DNA of 64,000 nt from Novosphingobium sp. ST904 (GTDB taxonomy: Bacteria > Pseudomonadota > Alphaproteobacteria > Sphingomonadales > Sphingomonadaceae). The DNA is taken from contig NZ_LGJH01000158.1 of the NCBI RefSeq assembly GCF_001298105.1, positions 62,001 through 126,000 of the forward strand. Reading direction: 5' to 3'. The notes under the pieces are model-generated. The model made no database searches. It was not told the DNA's origin and was given only the letters and a program-made list of their open reading frames with translations. Numbering within the stretch: position 1 is the first letter of the stretch; each line of letters starts with the position of its first letter. The translations under genes were made by a program, and so were the position numbers. Shown here in pieces: positions 16,741 to 25,101 of this stretch.

Positions 16741-17843
16741 AGGCCCTGCTTCGCGCCGTACTGCTGGCGGTGCTTGCGGCTCTGCTGCCGGTTGCCGCCC
16801 ATGCCGACGGCGCGAGGCGCAAGGTCATCATCGATGACGAGGGCTTCGCGCTCATGCACCTGATGTTGCTGGAAAGCGATCGGGTCGATGTGCTTGGCAT
16901 CACCACCGTCTCCGGCAATACCTGGGCCAATCGGGCAACCGCGATGGCCTTGCGCGGGCTGGAGATCGCCCATCGCGGCGATGTGCCGGTGGTCCAGGGC
17001 GCGACTTATCCGCTGCTCAATTCCGAAGCGCTGACGGAGCGCTGGGAAGCGCTCTACGGCAAGCTGACGTGGAAGGGCGCGTGGATGAAGCAGTGGGTCG
17101 AGCCTACCCGGCAATCGACGCCTGCCTACCATGGACCGACCGATCCGGTGGACCTGCCCTGGGGCAATCCAGGACTGAAGGCTTCGCCCGAAATCGCGGC
17201 GAACTTCCTGATCCGCATGGTCCACAAGTATCCGGGGCAGATCACCATCGTCGCCTGCGGCCCGTTGACGAACCTTGCGCTGGCGCAGCGGCTCGATCCC
17301 GAGTTCGCCGCGCTGGCGGGAGAGCTGGTCTACATGGGCGGGAGCCTCAATCCGCAGCAGCAACTGGACAACGTTTCGGCCGCGCAGTTCGCGCGCGAAT
17401 ATGCCAATTCGCCGCGCCGCGAATTCAACGCCCGTTTCGATCCCGAGGCGGCGAGCATCGTTTCGCGCAGTCCCTGGCGCAAGATCACGGTGGTGCCCGC
17501 CGATCCCGCCACCGGCACGCAGCTGACCCCGGAACTGGTCAAGGCGATGAGCGCGGCGGCCGCGCCGGAACTGGGCCGGTTCATCGGCGGCATGGAGGCA
17601 GGCTTCCCGATGTGGGACGAGATCGCCGCCGGTGTCCTGCTCGACCCGGGCATGGTGACCGAGGCGGAAGAGCTTTACGTGGACTACAACGCGCAGTTCG
17701 GCGCCGGCTATGGCGACATGCTGAGCTGGCGCGAAGGATATCAGCCCGGCCTTGGCGAACGCAAGGCAACCGTGGTGCGCAAGATCGACGCGGCGCGGCT
17801 GGACGCGCTGATGGTGCAGGTGATGGCTGCCAGCCATCGGTAA
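16737..17843 (+). CDS. Exported nucleoside hydrolase-family protein with atypical N-terminal motif
   Basis: A 368-residue protein of the inosine/uridine-preferring nucleoside hydrolase family with a signal peptide (to about AAHA, residue 22), so periplasmic. Family blocks include VDVLGITTVSGN, ITIVACGPLTNLALA and YMGGS. The usual N-terminal calcium motif DxDxGxDD is shortened to VIIDDEGFALMH, lacking the paired aspartates; a compensating ligand cannot be identified by eye. It would release purine bases from nucleosides for the NCS2 permease. It is the last gene of the long operon, coupled by an ATGA overlap. Activity is uncertain because of the changed motif. Confidence 0.8.
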   Translation: MKALLRAVLLAVLAALLPVAAHADGARRKVIIDDEGFALMHLMLLESDRVDVLGITTVSGNTWANRATAMALRGLEIAHRGDVPVVQGATYPLLNSEALTERWEALYGKLTWKGAWMKQWVEPTRQSTPAYHGPTDPVDLPWGNPGLKASPEIAANFLIRMVHKYPGQITIVACGPLTNLALAQRLDPEFAALAGELVYMGGSLNPQQQLDNVSAAQFAREYANSPRREFNARFDPEAASIVSRSPWRKITVVPADPATGTQLTPELVKAMSAAAAPELGRFIGGMEAGFPMWDEIAAGVLLDPGMVTEAEELYVDYNAQFGAGYGDMLSWREGYQPGLGERKATVVRKIDAARLDALMVQVMAASHR

Positions 17844-17851
17844 GCTGGGCC

Positions 17852-17886
17852 ACCGGCAAGCTGGGCGCTCGGCCCGGCTCACCGGT
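17852..17886. terminator. Hairpin between convergent genes
   Basis: Imperfect inverted repeat with arms ACCGGCAAGCTGGGC and GCCCGGCTCACCGGT (12 of 15 paired) between the ends of the nucleoside hydrolase and the phosphoribosyltransferase gene. No T tract follows, so a factor-independent terminator is only a possibility. Confidence 0.35.
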
Positions 17887-17901
17887 GCTTGAAGGAAGCG
17901 T

Positions 17902-18435
17902 TCAGGCCAGCCGTTCGGGGACCGAAAGCGCTTCTTCCACGATGCTGTCGCGGGTGCCCACAGATTCCCAGGGGAACACGAACCAGCGCTTGTCGTCGGC
18001 GCGGTCGATCACTTCGGACCAGAGGTCGACTTCGACCTTCGAGCTCTTGTTGTTGATGACGACGGCGAAGCGCAAGTTGTCATGATCGCCGCCGCCCTGC
18101 GTGAGCTGGCCGCGGATATATTCGATGGTGCCGCCGGTATCGTTGATATCGTCCACGAACAGCAGGCGGGTGCCCTGTGCGCTCATCGCCGCGACCTTGG
18201 CGATCAGTTCGTCGGCAAAGCCGGGGATCTTGGCCGAATGGTCGATCGAGAGCATCGGCAGGCCGAGCTGGTGCGAGATATAGACGGCCGGCACCAGCCC
18301 GCCGCGCCCGACGCCGATCACGAACTCGGGTTGCCACTCGTTCTGCTGGATCTGCCGCGAAAGCTGGCGGACCTTGGCGAGGAAATCTTCGTAGTATTCG
18401 AGGAAATGGAGCTGGGGCTCGGCGGCTTCACTCAT
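17902..18435 (-). CDS. Purine-type phosphoribosyltransferase
   Basis: A 177-residue type I phosphoribosyltransferase. The PRPP-binding loop is LLFVDDINDTGGTIEY, and GVGRGGLVPAVYIS resembles the N-terminal loop of xanthine-guanine phosphoribosyltransferases. It would salvage xanthine, guanine or hypoxanthine to the nucleotide. It lies on the opposite strand at the end of the purine operon, converging with it, so it is transcribed separately although functionally related. The exact base preference cannot be read from sequence. Confidence 0.8.
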   Translation of the reverse strand: MSEAAEPQLHFLEYYEDFLAKVRQLSRQIQQNEWQPEFVIGVGRGGLVPAVYISHQLGLPMLSIDHSAKIPGFADELIAKVAAMSAQGTRLLFVDDINDTGGTIEYIRGQLTQGGGDHDNLRFAVVINNKSSKVEVDLWSEVIDRADDKRWFVFPWESVGTRDSIVEEALSVPERLA

Positions 18436-18547
18436 GCGGGGCGAATCCTGAAACGATCATGTCGGGAAAGTAGCCCGGTTATCGATTTCATGCGGAATTC
18501 GCAATCACGGCAATTTTCCGCACGTCGCGTAATCGAATATGTCGCAC

Positions 18548-19468
18548 CTAAGTCTTTGATGCGGCGTGTCCAAGCTGTGCAAAGCCGTTCTCGAATTCGC
18601 CCAGAACCATCGTCGCGGCATAGGACGGGGTGCGTGCCGTGGCGGTGCAGAGGGCCAGAGTCATGGGTCTGAGCAGCGAATCGGAGATGCGCGTGAAGTT
18701 CAGCAGTCCTCGCTGGACCTCGGTGCGCACGTCCAGCGAAGTGAGCACGCCGATGCCGGTGCCCTGGAGCACCAGCGAGGTGATCATCTGGATATTGTCC
18801 GAACTGGCCTTGCGGTCGAGGGTGATGCCGGTGGCGCCTTCGAGCACCGCGATCTGCTGGTAGACCGCAAGCGGGTCCGCCGGGACGATCATCGGTTCGC
18901 CCGCGCAGGCCGAGAAACGCGCTTCGGGAAGGGTGGCCAGCCGGTGCTCGGGCGGGGTGATGAACCCCAGCACGACTTCGGTGAAGGCGCGGACGGAAAG
19001 GTCGCGATAGGAATGCGGTTCGAACAGGATGCCGCAATCGACGGTGCCGTCGCTCACCGCGCGCCGCACCGCGTCGTTGCCCAGCACTTTCACGCCGATG
19101 GTGATGCCGGGATAGCGCTGCTGGATCGCGTGGATGGTGGCGGGAACGTGCCCCTTGGCCAGCGCGTCGATCACCGCGATCTCGACGTGGCCGCGCTTCA
19201 GCCCGCGCAAGTCCTCGATCCGCGTGCGCAGGCTGACCATGCCCTGCTGCCACTGCGATCCCGATGCCATCATCATCTCGCCCGCCGCCGTCAGCCGGAG
19301 GCCGGTGGGCAGGCGTTCGAACAGCGGCAGGCCCAGTTCGGCCTCGACGTTGAGGATCTGCCTGTCGATCGCCGAGGCGGAAACGTTCAGTTCGTCGGCG
19401 GCCTTGCGGATCGAGCCGAGGCGGCCCACCGCCATGAAGTACCGCAGGAAGCGCGAAAATGCCGGCAT
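18548..19468 (-). CDS. LysR-type regulator, probable controller of the purine locus
   Basis: A 306-residue LysR-family regulator. The N-terminal winged helix is residues 1-62 (RFLRYFMAVGRLGSIRKAAD, then VSASAIDRQI for the recognition helix); the rest is the effector-binding domain. It is divergent from the exported nucleoside genes starting at 19719. The 47-bp element B begins 16 bases upstream of its start codon, and a near copy lies before the hpxX operon. The simplest reading is that this protein binds both and responds to a purine intermediate. Regulator family is sure; target and inducer are inference. Confidence 0.85.
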   Translation of the reverse strand: MPAFSRFLRYFMAVGRLGSIRKAADELNVSASAIDRQILNVEAELGLPLFERLPTGLRLTAAGEMMMASGSQWQQGMVSLRTRIEDLRGLKRGHVEIAVIDALAKGHVPATIHAIQQRYPGITIGVKVLGNDAVRRAVSDGTVDCGILFEPHSYRDLSVRAFTEVVLGFITPPEHRLATLPEARFSACAGEPMIVPADPLAVYQQIAVLEGATGITLDRKASSDNIQMITSLVLQGTGIGVLTSLDVRTEVQRGLLNFTRISDSLLRPMTLALCTATARTPSYAATMVLGEFENGFAQLGHAASKT

Positions 19469-19484
19469 GGTGGTGTTTCTGGAC

Positions 19485-19531
19485 CCGCTCTAATTTTTGC
19501 AATGATGTGTCGAATTCATTGCGTTTGCTCG
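19485..19531. promoter_or_regulatory. Conserved 47-bp element B at the LysR / NUP divergent promoter
   Basis: Partner of the element at 2781-2827: 37 of 47 positions identical, including the leading CCGCTCTAATTTTTGCAA. It contains an inverted repeat AATGA-N10-TCATT (19501-19520), a plausible LysR operator. Placement between the LysR start and the start of the exported nucleoside genes fits autoregulation plus divergent activation. Confidence 0.6.
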
Positions 19532-19642
19532 CACCGTGTCAAGCCCTTACGCAATGGGCAACACCGAAACGTGCGACGGCACCGGCAGCGATTTCTCCTC
19601 TCCCAACAGAGGTGGCGGCCGGTGCACGAGCGCATGACGGTA

Positions 19643-19699
19643 GGGGGCGCATCTTCCGCGAAGGGTTGTAAAAGGGACACCCGACGCGGAGGCGCCCCC
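19643..19699 (+). other. Possible structured leader before the NUP gene
   Basis: Two arms, GGGGGCGC...TTCCGCG at 19643-19660 and CGCGGAGGCGCCCCC at 19684-19699, can fold into a long stem with a small bulge in the transcript leader ending about 20 bases before the start codon at 19719. No T tract and no known riboswitch core was recognised. Confidence 0.3.
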
Positions 19700-19718
19700 G
19701 CTTGCGGGGTTCAGGGCA

Positions 19719-20861
19719 ATGATGAGGGTTTGCGAAAAACGTCCCCGGTGGGGGCGGCTTCTGGCTGCGCTGGCGATGGCCGGTTCGGTTCCATGCGCTG
19801 CTGCATCGGCTGCCGAGCCGCCGGTGCCGCAGCTTCCGAAAATCGCGCCGATTCCGGTGAAGGTCGTGGTCGTCGCCAATTTCGAACCGGGCGAGGACAA
19901 GGGCGATGCCCCCGGCGAATTCCAGCTCTGGGCCGAGCGCGAACATCTGGACGAGAAGATCGCCGTGCGCGGCGTGCTTCATCCACTGCTGCGTAACAAG
20001 GATGGGCTCTACGGCATCGTCTGGGGCAATGCCGGTTCGCTTCTAAGCGGCGTGGGCGAACAGCTTACCGCGCTGCTGCTCGACCCCCGTTTCGACTTTT
20101 CGAAGACCTACTGGCTGTTCACCGGCATCTCCGGGGTCGATCCGCAAGTGGCCTCGGTCGGCAGTGCGGCCTGGTCGCGCTGGGTGGTCTCGGGCGATAC
20201 CCTGCGCGAGTTCGACGACCGCGAGGTGGCCAAGAACTGGCCTTACGGGCTCTTCGCCATCGGCGCCAAGGCTCCAAACCAGCTTCCCGACAATCCCGAC
20301 AGTTTCGCCGGCATGACCGATGCGGGCGCGCTGTCGATGGCGGTCACGCTCGACCAGGGGCTTGCGCAGTGGGCCTTCGACATGACGAAAGCCGTGCCGA
20401 TCCCCGACAACGCCGATCTCGCCAGGGCGCGCGCTGCGTGGACCGGATATCCCAATGCCCAGAAGCCGCCATTCGTGCTCATGGGGGAGACGCTGGGCTC
20501 GGTGCGCTACTGGCACGGCCCGGCCCGCACGCAATGGGCGCGCGACTGGGTCAGGCTGTGGACCGGCGGCAAGGGCCGCTTCGTCATGACCAACATGGAG
20601 AGCCAGTCGATGGCGGGCGCCATGCTGAACGGCGCGGCGCAGGGGCTCGTCGATCCCCGGCGCGTGCTGGTGCTGCGCACGGCCAGCAACCCTTCCATGC
20701 CGCCGCCGGGCGTCGATGCGCTGAACAGCGTGGGTGACGAAGGCCCCGGCCAGCTTGTCGCCTATGAGGCCAATTATCGCGTCGGCGCGCCGGTGGTGCA
20801 TGAACTGCTGGCGGGCTGGGCGAAGTATCGCGATACCGTTCCCGGAGCGCCACGGCCGTGA
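19719..20861 (+). CDS. Exported NUP-family purine nucleoside protein (copy 1)
   Basis: A 380-residue protein of the NUP family (named for the Candida purine nucleoside permease). It carries an N-terminal signal segment ending near AASAA and no further membrane spans, so it should be a soluble periplasmic protein. Family blocks: VKVVVVANFEPGEDKGDAPGEFQLW, FTGISGVDPQVASVGSAAWSRWVV, TGYPNAQKPPFVLMGE and LRTASNPSMPPPGVDA. Several blocks resemble nucleoside phosphorylases, so a nucleoside-cleaving or nucleoside-binding role is more likely than membrane transport. Its stop overlaps the exported deaminase start. A paralogue is at 25102. Confidence 0.82.
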   Translation: MMRVCEKRPRWGRLLAALAMAGSVPCAAASAAEPPVPQLPKIAPIPVKVVVVANFEPGEDKGDAPGEFQLWAEREHLDEKIAVRGVLHPLLRNKDGLYGIVWGNAGSLLSGVGEQLTALLLDPRFDFSKTYWLFTGISGVDPQVASVGSAAWSRWVVSGDTLREFDDREVAKNWPYGLFAIGAKAPNQLPDNPDSFAGMTDAGALSMAVTLDQGLAQWAFDMTKAVPIPDNADLARARAAWTGYPNAQKPPFVLMGETLGSVRYWHGPARTQWARDWVRLWTGGKGRFVMTNMESQSMAGAMLNGAAQGLVDPRRVLVLRTASNPSMPPPGVDALNSVGDEGPGQLVAYEANYRVGAPVVHELLAGWAKYRDTVPGAPRP

Positions 20862-22419
20862 AGCCGGGCCTGAGACGCGCGCTTGCCCGGGGGCTTGCCG
20901 CGGCGGCCGTGCTGGCGGCGATGCTGGCGTCGGTGTCGGTCGCTCATGCCGATGCGGCGGGCGAGGCGAAAGCCTCGGCGCTGTTCGACGAACTGTCCGG
21001 CAACGCGGCGATGCTGCGCCTGTTCCTTCAGGCGATGCCCAAGGGCGGCGACCTGCACAACCACCTTGGCGGCACCCCTTCGGCGGAGGACTGGCTGGAC
21101 TGGGCGGGCAAGGCGGGCTTCTGCGCCGGAAGCGATCTCAAGCTGCTGCCGCCGCCCTGCGCCGATGCCGACAGGATCACCCGCATCGCCGCCGAACGGC
21201 CCTTCGACTATGCGCGGCTGGTCGATCACCTCGGCACGCGCGGCTGGCAGAAGGGGATCGGCCGGGACGAGGTTTCCGGGCACACCCAGTTCTTCATCAG
21301 TTTCGAGCGCTTCGGCCCAGTTGCGCCGGGGCATACGGTTCCGGCGATGGAAGTCGCGCTGCGCACGTCCGCGGGCGACAGCGCGACGTACCTCGAACTG
21401 ATGCACAATCCGGATGCGATGATGGCCTATATCCTCGCCGCGCTGATGTGCCGCTGGACGAGACGGGGCTTGAGGCGCGCTATGCGCAGGAACTGGCCGG
21501 TCTTGCCCCGGCGATCGCCAAGGCCCGCGCCGAACTGGACCGGGACGAGAAGCAGGTACGGGCCGACATGGGCTGCGGCACGTCCTCGGCCGAGGCAGCC
21601 TGCGGCCTTGCGGTCCACTATCTTGCCAGCGCCTTCCGCGCGCTGCCGCCCGCGCAGGTGTTCCGCTCGCTGATCGCCTCGTTCGCGCTGGCCGATGCCG
21701 ATCCGCGCTATGTCGGCGTCAACATCGTCCAGCCCGAAGACTGGCCGGTCTCGATGCGCGACTACGACCTGCACATGGCGATGTTCCGCTTCCTCGAAGG
21801 CAAGTATCCGCGCGTCCACCGCACGATGCATGCGGGCGAGCTTGCCTTCGGGCTGGTGCCGCCTGCCGGTATCCGCAATCACATGCGCAAGGCGCTCGAT
21901 GCCGGGGCGGAGCGCATCGGCCACGGGGTGGCCATCGCTTACGAGGACGATGCCGCCGGCACGCTGCGCCGCATGGCGCGCGATCACGTCGCAGTGGAGA
22001 TAAACCTCTCCAGCAACGACGTGATCCTGGGCGTTCGCGGGGGCGAGCATCCGATCCAGCTCTACCGCCGCTTCGGCGTGCCGGTGACGCTTTCCACCGA
22101 TGACCAGGGCATCCTGCGCACCGATCTTACCCAGGAATACATGCGCGCCGCGCGCGAGCAGGGGCTGCATTATGCGGACCTCAAGCAGGTGACGCGCGCC
22201 AGCCTCGAATTCGCCTTCGTGCCCGGTGAGAGCCTCTGGCGCGGGCGCGTGCCCGGTGAGCCGGTCGCCGCCTGCACCGCCGGGTTCGATGCCGCGCCAT
22301 GCCGCGCGCTGTTGGCGCGCAGCGAGAAGGCTCGGCTTCAGGTCACGCTGGAACAGCGGCTCGACGCGTTCGAGCAGGGCCTTGACCGGCTCATGCCCGC
22401 ACCGGGCGGCAAGGGATAG
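20858..22419 (+). CDS. Exported adenosine deaminase-family protein; one-base frame break
   Basis: About 520 residues when restored, much longer than cytoplasmic adenosine deaminases (about 340), with a signal peptide to about AHA (residue 32). Zinc and active-site motifs: GGDLHNHLGG, MHAGELAFG, GHGVAIAYED and LSTDDQGILR. The size and secretion resemble ADGF/CECR1-type deaminases. It would convert adenosine to inosine in the periplasm. The GTG start overlaps the NUP stop. The frame breaks near 21441; adding one base joins ILAA to DVPLDETGLEARYAQ. Everything on both sides is conserved, so the break is probably a reading error. Confidence 0.85.
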
Positions 22420-22550
22420 TTTCGAGTACCCGGCGCGCCCGGTCACGGTGCGCCGCAACAATCACAACCTCACGGGAGACGGGGTTCAACAACAGGCCGG
22501 CGGAACCGCGAGGGGCGCGATTATCCGTACGGTTTCAGGGGGCTGGCACG

Positions 22551-25045
22551 ATGGCCGCATCGATTGATACGCACATGGAATCCCGTACCGCGCCGCGGCG
22601 TCATGCCTTGCGCAGATCCGCCTTGAGTTTCGCCGCCACGCTGCTGTGCTGCACGGCGATCCAGGCTCCCGCCTTCGCGGCGGAAGCGGCAGCAGAAGAA
22701 CCCGCGCCTGAAGAGGGCAAGGAAATCGTCGTCACCGGTTCGCTGGGCGCCTTGCCGGTTGCCGATGTCGGATCGGTCTTCGGCTTCGACAAGACGCTGA
22801 CCGAGACGCCGCGCTCGGCATCGACGATCAGCAGCGAGCAGATCGAACGCTTCGGCATCAGCGACATCTACGATCTCGTCGCGCAGGCGCCGGGCACGTT
22901 CACCAACTCGTTCTTCGGTGTCGGCGGCGCGCTCGACATTCGCGGCACGCCGGGCGAAGTCTACTTCCGCGGCATGCGCCGTCTCGACAATCCGGGCAAC
23001 TACCCGACCCCGATCGGCGCTTCCGACCGCATCGACATCGTGCGCGGCCCGGCCTCGCCGATCTATGGCCCGTCGAAGACCGGCGGCTACATGAACTTCG
23101 TTCCCAAGACCGCGCGCGTGAAGGGCGGTTCCTATCTCAGCCACCCGGAAGGCGAAGTGAGCTTTACCGGCGGTTCGTGGGACAAGGCCGACCTCAAGGC
23201 CGAAATGCGCGGCCCCGGCAAGATCGGCTCGCAGGAATTCGGCTACAGCCTGTTTGCCGAGGTGGAGGATTCGGGCAGCTACTACCGCAACATCTCCACC
23301 AAGAACACCGTGCTCCAGGCCGCGTTCGATACCGACTTCACGCCCAACCTGCGGCTTGAATTCGGCGGCATGTACCAGAACTTCAAGGGCGTGCAGAACG
23401 GCGGCTGGAACCGCCTGACGCAGGATCTCGTCGATAACGGCACCTACATCACCGGTTCCGCGCAATCGATCGACGACAACGGCGACGGCCAGATATCGGC
23501 GGGCGAATTCATCGCGCACGGCAACAACTTCGGGCCGTTCGGCGTCCCTGCCTCCTCCTTCACCGACAGTTCCTTCAACCCGCTCATGGCGCTTACCGAT
23601 ACCGGCACCGCCAAGCTCAGCCGCCGCGATGTGCTGGCAGGCAAGAACGACCGCCTCGATACTCGCGCCACCACGCTCTATGCCGACCTGATCTGGGAAG
23701 CGACGATGACTGGAGCGTCAAGAACCAGGCGTTCTACGACAGCTACGAGAACATCAACGAGAACAGCTACGGCTTCGCGCAGTTCCACGATTCCTGGGTG
23801 TTCGAGGACAAGATCGTCGTCGCCAAGAAGTTCGAGAACGACCTCGGCAAGTTCGCCTTCCAGCTCTCGCCGTCGATCCGCTACACCGATTTCAAGCACG
23901 GTGACGATTTCGACTACGAATACTTCCACCGCGTGGACCTGACCAAGGGCTACACCGCCGCCTCCGACCGCCTGCTGGCCACCGAATGCCCGCTCAGCGA
24001 CGAGCCCGGCTATACGGCGGCGGACTGCGGCTACAACAATTACGTCAGCGGCCATTATACCGACTATGCGATGGCCGGCCTTGCCGACATCGACTTCGCG
24101 TTCGGCCTCGGGATTACCGTGGGCGCGCGCTACGATTACGTGAAGGCCAAGTCCACTTACGACATCACGAAGATGCTCCCGGCGGACGTCGCCGACCTTG
24201 GCGGGCTCTACAGCGCCAGCGGCAGCAAGGGTGCCTGGTCATGGTCGGCCAGCGCCAACTACAAGCTGCCCTTCGGCCTGATCCCCTATGCCACGATCGC
24301 CCGCCAGTCCACGGTGATCGCGGGGCAGGGTGCCGAGCTTTACGCCGGGGACATCGCGGGCAAGACCTTCATCTCGGCGTCGAAGCTCTATGAAGGCGGC
24401 ATCAAGGGCAGCTTCCTCGACGACCGTCTCTACGCTGCGCTGTCGGTCTACAAGCAGAAGCGCACCGACTACAACATCCAGTCGATCACGGTGAACCAGT
24501 CGGTGGAGACCAAGGGCCTCGAAGCCGAGGCGCGCTGGTCGGTCAACGACCACCTGCTCATCACCGGCGGCTATACCCGCACCAAGGTCTACAACCTGAC
24601 CGCGCTGGAGAACGGCACGCTGTTCAGCTTCTTCGGCATCGAGGATCTGGTCAACGTCACCGACCCCACGCTCTATCTCGGCGGGCAGCCGATCGGCCTG
24701 GTGCTGATCCCCGACAAGAACGCCTCGCGCCGCGCGGGCATTCCGACCAACCTCTACTCGCTGACGGCCACTTACGCCTTCGACAACGGCATCGCGCTCA
24801 GCGCCAGCGCCGTGAAGGTGGATTCGGTCTATTCGGGCCAGTCGCAGGTCGTGAAGCTGCCCGCCTATACCAAGGTGGACGTCTCGGCATCTTACGAGAC
24901 CGGGCCGTGGCTGTTCCGCGTGGTGGTGAAGAACGCCACCAACGAACGCTACTTCCGCGCGAACTTCACCGAACTGTTCGGCTCGACCATCGTGCTGCCG
25001 GAAACCCCGCGCAGTTGGCAGGGCTCGATCGTCTACAAGTTCTGA
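22551..25045 (+). CDS. TonB-dependent receptor; one-base frame break
   Basis: About 831 residues when restored. A signal peptide ends near AFAAEA, followed by the TonB-box-like stretch KEIVVTGS, a plug domain (TPRSASTISSEQIERFGI; RIDIVRGPASPIYG) and a long barrel ending in phenylalanine (IVYKF). The frame breaks at 23701; one added C gives LIWEADDDWSVKNQAF. It sits between the exported adenosine deaminase and the second NUP gene, so it probably brings purine nucleosides, nucleotides or a related larger compound across the outer membrane. Start could also be 24 bases later at the ATG before ESRTAPRR. Substrate is inference. Confidence 0.88.
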
Positions 25046-25052
25046 CCTCAAA

Positions 25053-25088
25053 GCGGCGGGGGCGCCTCCCTACCGGCGTCCCCGCCGC
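25053..25088 (+). other. Intercistronic stem-loop
   Basis: Fourteen-base arms GCGGCGGGGGCGCC and GGCGTCCCCGCCGC with one G-U pair and an 8-base loop, lying between the receptor stop and the second NUP start. There is no T tract. It may protect the upstream message or tune expression between the two genes. Confidence 0.45.
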
Positions 25089-25101
25089 CATCGACGAAAA
25101 G

